Shown here in pieces: positions 1-7,502 of a stretch of DNA of 64,000 nt. The notes beneath the pieces are model-generated. The model made no database searches and was not told the DNA's origin. It worked only from the letters and a program-made list of their open reading frames with translations. A program made the translations under genes and the position numbers. Position 1 is the stretch's first letter, and each line of letters opens with the position of its first letter. Origin of the DNA: JAAELZ01 sp965237485 (GTDB lineage Bacteria; Pseudomonadota; Gammaproteobacteria; Arenicellales; Poriferihabitantaceae); contig CBDEFQ010000009.1 in the NCBI GenBank assembly GCA_965237485.1, positions 558,001 to 622,000 of the forward strand. Reading direction: 5' to 3'.

Positions 1-201
1 TAATTCTTCTTTATCTTGAGGCTGATCAAATTGGAGTAATGATGGGTATTTTAATGAAAACACCGCAACACCAGACATAAGACAATCAACAAGAGGTAAA
101 GCTCGGCTCGCTTTAGTATCCTTTATCGAATCAAAACAGTGACGAACGGCGCTAAGTAACCCGGGGGCACTCAACTGTTTACGCAGTGACGGTTGGGGCA
201 T
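1..201 (-). CDS. Transposase N-terminus (partial, runs off left edge)
   Basis: Reading the minus strand from ATG at 201 gives 67 open codons to the edge, beginning MPQPSLRKQLSAPGLL and containing LVDCLMSGVAVFSLKYPSLLQFDQ. This closely resembles the start of the broken transposase at 36173-37484 (MAKPLLRKHLSAPGLL, LADCLMSGMAIFGLKYPSLLQFDQ), so both belong to one IS family of the DDE, IS4-like type. The two copies differ at many residues, so they are not recent duplicates. The catalytic part is not in the window. Confidence 0.7.
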   Translation of the reverse strand, partial: MPQPSLRKQLSAPGLLSAVRHCFDSIKDTKASRALPLVDCLMSGVAVFSLKYPSLLQFDQPQDKEEL

Positions 202-327
202 CAGTCTTACTTATTTTATGAAATAGTGCTGATATCTTACTAAAAGCAGACGAAAGGTTACGAAATAATAATTGTAGAGCCTCCGTAGAACCGCTTATTT
301 ACTCAGTTTTTAGATCTAGCGGGAATT
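1..327 (-). mobile_element. Partial insertion sequence, truncated by the window edge
   Basis: The first 201 bases encode the N-terminus of a transposase on the minus strand. The element appears to end near 319-327, where GCGGGAATT occurs; the same motif bounds the related element at 36014-37611. The stretch 202-327 aligns by eye with the noncoding end of that second copy (both carry TTACGAAA, ACCGCTT and GCGGGAATT in the same order). The other end lies outside the window, so its completeness cannot be judged. Confidence 0.6.
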
Positions 328-447
328 AATTGTAATGCGAGTGAGGTTCACTTATGATCGCGTTTTGGTGGGAGTATGATGCTTTAATCTGAAGGTATTA
401 TTAGTTGATTGGAGTCAGTTCTTGGTATCAAAGCTTGATAGGTCACA

Positions 448-2024
448 ATGAGAACTAAATGCAAAAAAGGGTTTTATTTTAGGCAATATATACTGGCTAT
501 TGGCTTGACCCTGTGTTTTCCATTCTCAGGTTTCGGTGCAGAAATCAAGGTTAGCACTGCTAACGATGCTTATCAATACGATGCAAGTATAGTCGGTATT
601 AAGAATACTGGCTTACCTAGCAAAGGGATGGGCACCTATGGAGACACGGGAAAGGCTGCTTCAGAAAAAAAACTTGCCGACGCGCTAGTCATTGTACAAG
701 AAGGAATCCGCAAACAAATGTGCGATCAGTTTCCTAAACGAAATTTATGCTCGGTTCTGCCTAACGATAATACGGACTTTAGCGAGCAGTTTGTATATAT
801 GTTTTTGCTAGCCGCTGCTCAAAACTCTTTTGATATTTTTTCATGGCAGTCATTTATTGCCATGAACTGGCCAACGGGTGGCGATGCGCTGCCGAACAAA
901 GAAGTGATCGGTAGTTTGCCAGCGTCACCTAGAAGATGGATGGCGTATCGAACGCCCCAACAACTGTTTAACCCAAATGCACAAAACTCCATTTGTGCCA
1001 GTTATGATGACGATACTGATCAACTTTCATATCGAGACCGATCGGTTTTTACAGTCTAGTGGCTTGCCTCTTATTGACAGAAATAATAATTTTGTAGTTT
1101 ACGATGTTCGAATCAATGATGTATTGGCGGATTACATTATCGACAATAATCTTCTTACCCATCAAGGCCAGCAAGCGTATTTAGATTCTGGGCAGGAAAT
1201 TGATTTCCCTATGGGATACTATGACAACCCGCTGACTAAAAGAGGCGGACTTCCTGGTTCAGCCGCGATAAAAAGCGCATGGAAAGTAATCGATGTTGAC
1301 TCGGGTGATGACCCCAGTAAATACTATACGGTAAACGGACGTATTTCCGTGTCAAAGTCGCAAAGTGCGAGCGGGGAACCATTTTGCTTGCGAGTTCGTC
1401 TAGGGTTGGTGGGCATGCATATTATGACTCGAACACGCAGTGGTAATGGAAACAAGTGGATATGGACTACATTTGAACATATAGACAACGCGCCACTCGC
1501 GACGAATGCCAGAAAGCCACAAGATATGCTTCATGAAGAGTTATTTGAAGGTGGCTGCCAAGCTCCCAAAACACTTGAACGAGAATACAGCTTTTTCTCA
1601 GCGCAATGTCCAGATTGCAAAACGAACCAGTATAGAGGAAGGGAGTGGAAATGGGCCTTGCATGCACCTCATGCACGCTCGGTGCAACAAAACCCCATAA
1701 ATAAAGACCCAAGTGGTTCGGTGTTGGGAGATATTTGAGGGTACCCGGGTGGTGAATCGTATCTGGCAAAAAAAATTAAAAGGGACGGTTTGGGCGTATT
1801 ACCAGACCTTGTCCGCGCAGTGGAAAGGAGCTAATCGAGATGCGATGTTTCCCGAAGGTGAGGTGCCAAGGTTTCTAACCAACACCAGCCTAGAAACCTA
1901 CGACCAATATAGCTCGACGAGCTCTTGTTTAAGCTGTCACAGCTCTGCCAAAACATTAGCTGGCCAAAACTCAAAATTTAGTTTCCTCTTAGGTATGGCA
2001 GATTCAACGATGAGCGCTAAATAA
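448..2024 (+). pseudogene. c-type cytochrome family protein, broken by two frameshifts
   Basis: Three overlapping reading frames (448-1059, about 1040-1738 and about 1713-2024) together form one protein of roughly 525 residues. The first part starts with a signal peptide (basic start, hydrophobic stretch, FGAE cleavage region), placing the product in the periplasm. The last part carries one heme c site, CLSCH, near the C-terminus. The first shift falls near a run of five T at about 1051-1055 (GGTTTTTACAG); the second is near 1710. The middle contains FVVYDVRINDVLADYI and WIWTTFEHIDN, of a kind seen in periplasmic cytochrome-like proteins of unknown role. Either a decaying gene or two sequencing indels explains the pattern. 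It converges with the isomerase gene, 7 bases away. Confidence 0.65.
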
Positions 2025-2031
2025 TCTACTG

Positions 2032-3348
2032 TTACTGTTCGTTGCTTAGCACGCTGTAGCTGGCTTCATTTATTACTGCTTTGTGTGATGTGAGCAGGTG
2101 TGCAAGCGATTTTGGCAAAGGATGGTTCATTAAGTAACGGATTAGTAAATTGCGGTTAGACGTTTTGGGAAGATGCGTAGCTTTACTCCTAGTTAATAAT
2201 TGTAAGCACAGCATATTATTTATGTACGACCGTATCACTGGCGAGGTAGAGTTGAGCAGTTTTTTTGTACGTTGTATTGCCTCTAACTCACGCTCAACGC
2301 GGCGGTCAAGCTGGATTTTCTGTTGAAGTTCGATACGTGCTTGCGCTAAGGGTTTAAAAGATGTGATTTCAGTGGCATACATGATGTGCCAGCCTAATTC
2401 AGACTGAAAAGGTTTGGATATCTGTCCTATAGGCAAGCTAATTTTTACCGCCTCCATCTTGGTGATTAATCGATCAAACCCTAAGTCCCCTCCCGACTTT
2501 GAGCTGCGGTAGTCTTCTGATTCCGTCGACGCGACTTTTGGGAAATTTACTGATGTCAATCTAGTGTGGATGTCGTTTATCCTTTGCTTTGCACGAAATG
2601 CATTCTGGCCCGATACTTTGATAAGTATATGTGAAACACGTTTATTCCCTACTAAGTAATTGTGGCTATGAGGCTGTACGAGATAGTAGCCAAACCGTGT
2701 TTTGATAGGGCGTGAAACAGCAGAGATTGGCGTTTCGTAGGCAGCAGATTCGAGGGGGTATATTTTTTCAAATACCGTGAAATAACCTAATGATCCGGAT
2801 GATGTTATCTCGGATTTAAATTGTGCACCTGTAAAATTATCAAAGCTTAGCCTACCAGTTTCGATGCGAAGTTTGATTTCCTTAATAGTACTTAGAGCCT
2901 TCGACTTATCGTTTTCAAAAGGCACAAGGAGGTGGCTTGCCTTAACCATGCCGCGCTGCCTAAGAAAGGCCTCAATTAACTTCCATGTTTCAATATCCTT
3001 ATTTAAACGGCCGTTTAAAAGAGCCTGTTTGGTTCGCTCTGCGAGCCCTTGTTTAAATTTTTGTGATTGATGAAGTCTTTGTTCTTTGGCAACTAAAGCC
3101 AACTGTTTCAGTTTTATCAGTGCATCAAAAAAATCACGTCGTTGTCGCATTGAGGTCGTGGCTGAAGTAAAACCCGCATCCTTCCAGTTTAGAGCAGCGG
3201 TAAGATACTCAGACTCCAAGATTGAGCCATCCTTGAACGATGCGAGCTCACGGTCCGTAAAATCCGCGATGATCGCAAATGTAGAGGTGGATACAAAAAA
3301 ATAGCCTGTAAATAAAGATACCCATAGCAAGTGACTCTGAAATCGCAT
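2032..3348 (-). CDS. Periplasmic parvulin-type peptidylprolyl isomerase (SurA/PpiC-like)
   Basis: The 438-residue protein begins with a signal peptide (MRFQSHLLWVSLFTGYFFVSTSTFA). An N-terminal chaperone-like region is followed by two parvulin (PpiC) repeats at about residues 130-230 and 235-335: ASHLLVP with GSLGYF, then VSHILIKV with SGGDLGF and GWHIMYA. Such proteins isomerise Xaa-Pro bonds and assist folding of envelope proteins. The layout resembles SurA, but the gene is not beside lptD or pdxA, so it is more likely a paralogue. The closing charged helix (QKIQLDRRVERELEAI) is typical of the family. It is divergent from the hydrolase gene at 3449. Confidence 0.75.
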   Translation of the reverse strand: MRFQSHLLWVSLFTGYFFVSTSTFAIIADFTDRELASFKDGSILESEYLTAALNWKDAGFTSATTSMRQRRDFFDALIKLKQLALVAKEQRLHQSQKFKQGLAERTKQALLNGRLNKDIETWKLIEAFLRQRGMVKASHLLVPFENDKSKALSTIKEIKLRIETGRLSFDNFTGAQFKSEITSSGSLGYFTVFEKIYPLESAAYETPISAVSRPIKTRFGYYLVQPHSHNYLVGNKRVSHILIKVSGQNAFRAKQRINDIHTRLTSVNFPKVASTESEDYRSSKSGGDLGFDRLITKMEAVKISLPIGQISKPFQSELGWHIMYATEITSFKPLAQARIELQQKIQLDRRVERELEAIQRTKKLLNSTSPVIRSYINNMLCLQLLTRSKATHLPKTSNRNLLIRYLMNHPLPKSLAHLLTSHKAVINEASYSVLSNEQ

Positions 3349-3448
3349 GTGTTGTATGTGTGTTTAAGGCATCACTTTGTCTATAGGAAATTGCAGCTAG
3401 CTTTGGTGTTAGAATGTTTCGCCTGTTTAGGTAGATGGTACACCAAAG

Positions 3449-4321
3449 ATGAGTAAACTGAGAACAGCGTCTGAACGAATGTTGACTATCGATTGCAAGC
3501 GCGGTTTGCTTTGGCGAAGGCTCATTTTGGGCTTGGCTCTAGGTATTTCTACGGGGTTGCCTGCCACGAGTTCACATCGATTTGATAGTGCTACTGTCCC
3601 TCCTAGCCCCTTTATGATCAACAATGCTAAGGCTAGAGGTTTGCCAGAACCAGTCGGGCAGCCTGGCGTTGAGTTGCACGGGGAATTGATGCTGCATCAG
3701 GGAGAAGGCCCGTTTCCGGTGGTAATATTATTTCCTAATTGCAGAGGCTGGTCTGCGGTAGATACAGATTGGCCGCAGGTCTTGAATAGTTGGGGTTACG
3801 CGGCATTGAGTGTTGCTTCTATTGATTCAAGACCGATGAGCAAAGCGACATGCAGTCGATCAAAACACGGTGCTGTGGGTTCAACTGATGTGGTATTTGA
3901 CGCCATTGGGGCAATTAAATACGTGCGCGGGTTGGACCACATTGATGCGTCACGGATTGCGCTGATGGGGTGGGGATTTGGAGCAACCGGCGTATTAAAA
4001 TCGGCCAGTGCAGGGGGTTTTTCGCCTTTATTTAAAGAGCGTGCAAATGCCGTTATTGCGTTTTATCCAAGCTGTGAAGTGGATTTTAATTTTCACACGC
4101 CAGTGCTAGTATTAATTGGTAGAGAAGACAAGGTATATCATTCGGTGCTTTGCGAGACCATGCAAAGAGAATTACTAGATGGCTCTGCGGCATTTGACTT
4201 AGAAGTGTATCCAGAGCTCGGGCATGATTTTGATCTAAACGAAGTGTTAACTACAGAACTCAAGTCCGTCATTCAAGGCCGCATCAATGTATATCTTCAA
4301 CATCACTTTGATGGTGCTTGA
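3449..4321 (+). CDS. Dienelactone hydrolase-like alpha/beta protein lacking the Ser/Cys nucleophile
   Basis: The 290-residue protein has a hydrophobic N-terminal segment (about residues 25-40), probably a signal peptide or anchor, then an alpha/beta hydrolase fold: PVVILFPNCRGW (strand and oxyanion region), nucleophile elbow at 174-178, an aspartate in GREDKVY (D227) and a histidine in GHDFD (H259). The elbow reads GWGFG where G-x-S/C-x-G is expected, so the nucleophile position is Gly176. The other two triad residues are present. It may be a non-catalytic or altered member of the DLH family. The substrate is unknown. The start could lie a little downstream, at the methionine of residue 11. 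Confidence 0.65.
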   Translation: MSKLRTASERMLTIDCKRGLLWRRLILGLALGISTGLPATSSHRFDSATVPPSPFMINNAKARGLPEPVGQPGVELHGELMLHQGEGPFPVVILFPNCRGWSAVDTDWPQVLNSWGYAALSVASIDSRPMSKATCSRSKHGAVGSTDVVFDAIGAIKYVRGLDHIDASRIALMGWGFGATGVLKSASAGGFSPLFKERANAVIAFYPSCEVDFNFHTPVLVLIGREDKVYHSVLCETMQRELLDGSAAFDLEVYPELGHDFDLNEVLTTELKSVIQGRINVYLQHHFDGA

Positions 4322-4355
4322 CGTTAGGAATTAGGCTTTCTTCGGAAATTAATGA

Positions 4356-4469
4356 AAACAATCTCTTGGCAATTTACCAATATACGATCGTAAAGGTCGA
4401 CTTATCGGTAAGAAATTGGGTTTACTGCCCGCGCAACAACTAGAAGACATTATTCAGCCGTCCTTGTAA
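4356..4469 (+). pseudogene. Possible C-terminal remnant of a thioredoxin/TlpA-like protein
   Basis: Between the hydrolase and the first PPK2 gene a 37-codon open stretch reads NLPIYDRKGRLIGKKLGLLP followed by AQQLEDIIQ and a stop. This resembles the last strand-helix of TlpA/thioredoxin-like proteins (ydRkGrliGr, then a helix). No start codon or CxxC motif is present in frame, and a stop lies just upstream at 4353. It is probably a leftover of a deleted gene. The match is short, so confidence is modest. Confidence 0.4.
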
Positions 4470-4556
4470 ACTTTAGCTTATCTGAGATTCAAGGCAATGC
4501 AGCATCTGCTGCTTGTACAAGCTTTTATTTTGTTAATTTGGTGCTAGAATACCGAT

Positions 4557-5513
4557 ATGACTACCACGAAAACCACTACAGCTACGAAAGCCACTGGAGC
4601 CACTAAAGCTACTAGGGCCACGAAAGCTACTGGAGTTACCCCCATTGTTGGTGTTGAAGAGCTACAAGCGGACAATGCGCGGCTGCGCAAATTGCTCAGC
4701 GAATACACAAATGAGAACGCCAACAAAGCGATAAAAAAGCGCAATCAAGAACATGCGTTACGACCTTATCAGGCCGAGCTAATTAAAATGCACAATTATC
4801 TTGAGCAAACCAAACGCAGAATGATCATCGTGTTTGAAGGACGTGACGCTTCGGGTAAGGGTGGAACAATTCGTAGGGCCAGCCGTTATATGAATGAAAA
4901 GCGTTACCGCGTCGTGGCACTGGGCAAGCCCAGCCAAATGCAGCGTACGCAATGGTTTTTTCAACGTTATGTAGAACATTTTCCACGTGGTGGTGAAGTG
5001 GTGATGTTTGATCGCAGTTGGTACAACCGGGCGATGGTTGAGCCGGTTTTTGGTTTTTGTACACCCGAGGAGTACACCCACTTCATGAAAGGTGTAGTAG
5101 GTTTTGAAAAAGATTTGGTACGTACAAGAACAATACTAGTTAAACTTTATTTTAGTGTTACCAAAGAAGAACAGGCCGCACGTTTTAAACGCCGTAAGAC
5201 CGACCCGTTACGTAACTGGAAATTAAGTGAAGTTGACCTACAGGCACAGGAACGTTGGGATGACTTCACCAATCAAAAGTATGAAATGCTAAAACGCTCA
5301 CACCGAGCAGAGTCCCCATGGACGGTGATTCGTTCCAATGACAAGTTTGAGGCGAGGCTCAATACTATTCGGGTAATACTCAATTCCGTGCATCACGAAC
5401 GTGGTGATAAATCTCTAGATTATGTGCCAGACCCGCAGTTTGTAATTTCTGGATCAAGGGAGGTGGAGTTGATGGAAGCAGAACGTATAAAAAGTGGTAA
5501 ATTTACTCACTAA
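4557..5513 (+). CDS. ppk2: Polyphosphate kinase 2 family protein (first of a tandem pair)
   Basis: PPK2 enzymes transfer phosphate between inorganic polyphosphate and nucleotides. This 318-residue protein has the family P-loop GRDASGKGG (95-103), the Walker B region FDRSWYNRA (151-159) and the lid module with RRKTDPLRNWKLS (212-224). The N-terminus is odd: about 25 residues of Thr/Lys/Ala repeats (TKATGATKATRATKATG) coded by a degenerate tandem repeat, followed by a short coiled-coil-like segment. Neither is part of the catalytic core. A second PPK2 follows 165 bases downstream. Whether it prefers ADP, GDP or AMP cannot be read with certainty. Confidence 0.9.
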   Translation: MTTTKTTTATKATGATKATRATKATGVTPIVGVEELQADNARLRKLLSEYTNENANKAIKKRNQEHALRPYQAELIKMHNYLEQTKRRMIIVFEGRDASGKGGTIRRASRYMNEKRYRVVALGKPSQMQRTQWFFQRYVEHFPRGGEVVMFDRSWYNRAMVEPVFGFCTPEEYTHFMKGVVGFEKDLVRTRTILVKLYFSVTKEEQAARFKRRKTDPLRNWKLSEVDLQAQERWDDFTNQKYEMLKRSHRAESPWTVIRSNDKFEARLNTIRVILNSVHHERGDKSLDYVPDPQFVISGSREVELMEAERIKSGKFTH

Positions 5514-5678
5514 AATACACTTCCTTTACCTCCGAACACCTTGCGCTCAGATCGTTATTTGCACATAATCGACGTTTGTGTAATCATTTCTGGGGTCGAT
5601 AAACACTAAAATAAACGGCAGATTAAACCATTGCGGTTTTCTGCCAAGACACTTAAAAACTAACCTGGAGAACGAATA

Positions 5679-6512
5679 ATGGTAACAAAACCAACTAGCA
5701 AACCTAATAAACCTAGCAAAGGTAACAAGACTCGCAAGGCTGAATATGAGAAGGAGCTTTATCGATTACAAGTTGAACTCGTTAAGTTGCAGGAATGGAT
5801 CAAACAATCAGGTGAGCGCGTTGTGGTTATATTTGAAGGCCGCGATGCGGCAGGCAAAGGAGGTGTAATCAAGCGCATCATGCAACATCTCAATCCGCGT
5901 GCAGCAAAAGTCGTTGCGCTACCAGCGCCTACCGAGCGCGAGAAAACCCAATGGTATTTTCAGCGCTATATCGCTCATTTGCCCGCCGCCGGTGAAATGG
6001 TTTTGCTTGACCGCAGTTGGTATAACCGTGCCGGGGTAGAACGTGTGATGGGGTTTTGCTCAGAAGAAGAATATCAAGATTTTATGCGCGCATGCCCAGA
6101 GTTTGAACGGATGTTGATTCGGGGTGGTATTCGGGTCATCAAATATTGGTTTTCGATCAGTGATGACGAGCAGGAAAGACGTTTTCAAGACCGCGTGTCT
6201 ACCCCAACCAAGCGCTGGAAATTAAGTCCGATGGATTTAGAATCCAGGGACCGTTGGGTTGCCTATTCAAAAGCCAAGGACGCCATGTTTAGTTACACTG
6301 ACACCAAGCAGTGCCCGTGGTATGTGGTGAATGCTGATATTAAAAAACACGCAAGGTTAAATGCAATGACACATTTCCTATCATTATTTGATTATGAAGA
6401 TTTAACCCCTGGTAAGACTGCTTTACCGGCACGAGCAGAGGCCAAGGGTCACTACGTGCGCTCACCATTTGAAGAGCAAACTTTTATTCCTGCTGTTTAT
6501 CCCAAAGAGTAA
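5679..6512 (+). CDS. ppk2: Polyphosphate kinase 2 family protein (second of a tandem pair)
   Basis: This 277-residue PPK2 has P-loop GRDAAGKGG (54-62), Walker B DRSWYNRAG (111-119) and lid segment STPTKRWKLSPMDLES. It lacks the long repeat-rich N-terminus of its neighbour and has only a short Lys-rich start. The start ATG follows CTGGAG, a plausible ribosome-binding site, at 5669-5674. The two copies share the catalytic blocks but differ widely elsewhere, so the pair is an old duplication or combines two PPK2 classes. It ends upstream of the tRNA promoter. Confidence 0.9.
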   Translation: MVTKPTSKPNKPSKGNKTRKAEYEKELYRLQVELVKLQEWIKQSGERVVVIFEGRDAAGKGGVIKRIMQHLNPRAAKVVALPAPTEREKTQWYFQRYIAHLPAAGEMVLLDRSWYNRAGVERVMGFCSEEEYQDFMRACPEFERMLIRGGIRVIKYWFSISDDEQERRFQDRVSTPTKRWKLSPMDLESRDRWVAYSKAKDAMFSYTDTKQCPWYVVNADIKKHARLNAMTHFLSLFDYEDLTPGKTALPARAEAKGHYVRSPFEEQTFIPAVYPKE

Positions 6513-6546
6513 GTATTGAATTTCCTCAGACACACTAACAGGAGTG

Positions 6547-6575
6547 TTGACCTTTTTTAACGAACTCAGTATAGT
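6547..6575 (+). promoter_or_regulatory. Sigma-70 promoter of the tRNA array
   Basis: TTGACC at 6547-6552 and TATAGT at 6570-6575 are separated by exactly 17 bases. A GC-rich stretch (CGCCG) follows the -10 box, as is common for stable-RNA promoters under stringent control. The first tRNA starts about 60 bases downstream. Confidence 0.7.
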
Positions 6576-6636
6576 CGCCGACCCTATTTTAGGTGGAGCT
6601 ATAAACCGTGGTTTTAGCTCGCTAAAATCAGGTGTT

Positions 6637-6713
6637 CGGGGCATAGCGCAGTCTGGTAGCGCGCCTGCTTTGGGAGCAGGATGTCGGGAGTTCGAATCTC
6701 TCTGCCCCGACCA
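6637..6713 (+). tRNA. tRNA-Pro(UGG)
   Basis: The 77-nt cloverleaf has anticodon stem CCTGC/GCAGG around the loop TTTGGGA (anticodon TGG), T-loop TTCGAAT, and an encoded CCA end at 6711-6713. It is first in a four-tRNA array (Pro, Arg, His, Leu), the set found together in the E. coli argX-hisR-leuT-proM operon, though in a different order. Confidence 0.95.
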
Positions 6714-6766
6714 GTTTTACTAAGTTGAAAGTGAAGGTTTTATCACCATTATGTTCAACTTGTTAG

Positions 6767-7159
6767 GCGCCCGTAGCTCAACCGGATAGAGCAACGGCCT
6801 TTAAGCCTTTAATGCCTCATAATTGATGAGCGTGTTTAGCAGATAGGAGCCTTTTCGGGGAAACAAAACCCGTTAAGTGGAGGACACTGTATCGGTGAAA
6901 CCTTAGAGTTTTAGTTCATTAAAACTGTGGCAATACCGAGGAAACCGCGAGGTGCAGAAGGGTATCGTTTTGCTAACGCATAACGACGCGGTATGCACTG
7001 AATTGTCGGGATCCGTAGAGACTATACGTGTCCCACCTGAGATGGTGAAGATATAGTCCAGACCCCAAACGGACGCTTGTTGTTTAGCGTTTGGCGGCGA
7101 AAGTCGTAGTGGGTAAGCTAAGCCGTAGGTTACAGGTTCGATTCCTGTCGGGCGCGCCA
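6767..7159 (+). tRNA. tRNA-Arg(UCU), interrupted by a group I intron
   Basis: Exon 1 is 6767-6801 and exon 2 is 7118-7159. Joined, they form a 77-nt tRNA: acceptor GCGCCCG/CGGGCGC, D arm GCTC/GAGC, anticodon stem ACGGC/GCCGT with loop CTTCTAA (anticodon TCT), T arm ACAGG/CCTGT, discriminator G and encoded CCA. It closely resembles E. coli argU. The break falls in the anticodon loop after the U at the 5' side of the anticodon. Splice sites are inferred from the only way of closing a 7-nt anticodon loop that leaves an intron ending in G. Confidence 0.9.
6802..7117 (+). other. Self-splicing group I intron (316 nt) in tRNA-Arg(UCU)
   Basis: The intron ends in G (7117) and follows a T, as group I introns require. 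The conserved core is visible: ATCGGTGAAACC (6891-6902) and GGCAATACCGAGG (6929-6941) match the P3-P6 region of the Azoarcus tRNA-Ile intron. GACTATA (7020-7026) pairs perfectly with TATAGTC (7052-7058) as P7, inside the hallmark AAGATATAGTCC. A CCAAACG/CGTTTGG hairpin near 7064-7095 fits P9. There is no credible homing endonuclease gene. I could not assign P1 and its guide sequence with certainty. Confidence 0.88.
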
Positions 7160-7221
7160 TTATTTTGATGGCTTTGTGGGTGTCACAGCACATCCGTACA
7201 TACATCTTTATGATGTAATAT

Positions 7222-7298
7222 GGTGAGCGTAGCTCAGTTGGTAGAGCTCCGGATTGTGATTCCGGCGGTCGTGGGTTCAAGCCCCATCGTTCACCCCA
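7222..7298 (+). tRNA. tRNA-His(GUG)
   Basis: The gene begins with the extra 5' G typical of tRNA-His (GGTGAGC). The anticodon loop in CCGGATTGTGATTCCGG gives GTG, and the end is CACC-CCA with CCA at 7296-7298. It is third in the array. Confidence 0.95.
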
Positions 7299-7351
7299 TA
7301 TTTGGTTGCTAGGGCCACTACCAAGGTACCTAGCAAAGTTGAAAATTTTTA

Positions 7352-7437
<86 letters not shown>

Positions 7438-7502
7438 TTTTCCCCTATCTAGGGTGTGTTCACCCCCTCAATTTATTTAATTATTCAAATACTCTAATTA
7501 CG

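Noticed and set aside
6903..7280. 125-codon open frame on the minus strand across the tRNA-Arg intron
   Set aside because: It runs through the intron core and tRNA genes, has no homing endonuclease motifs, and is explained by RNA structure.
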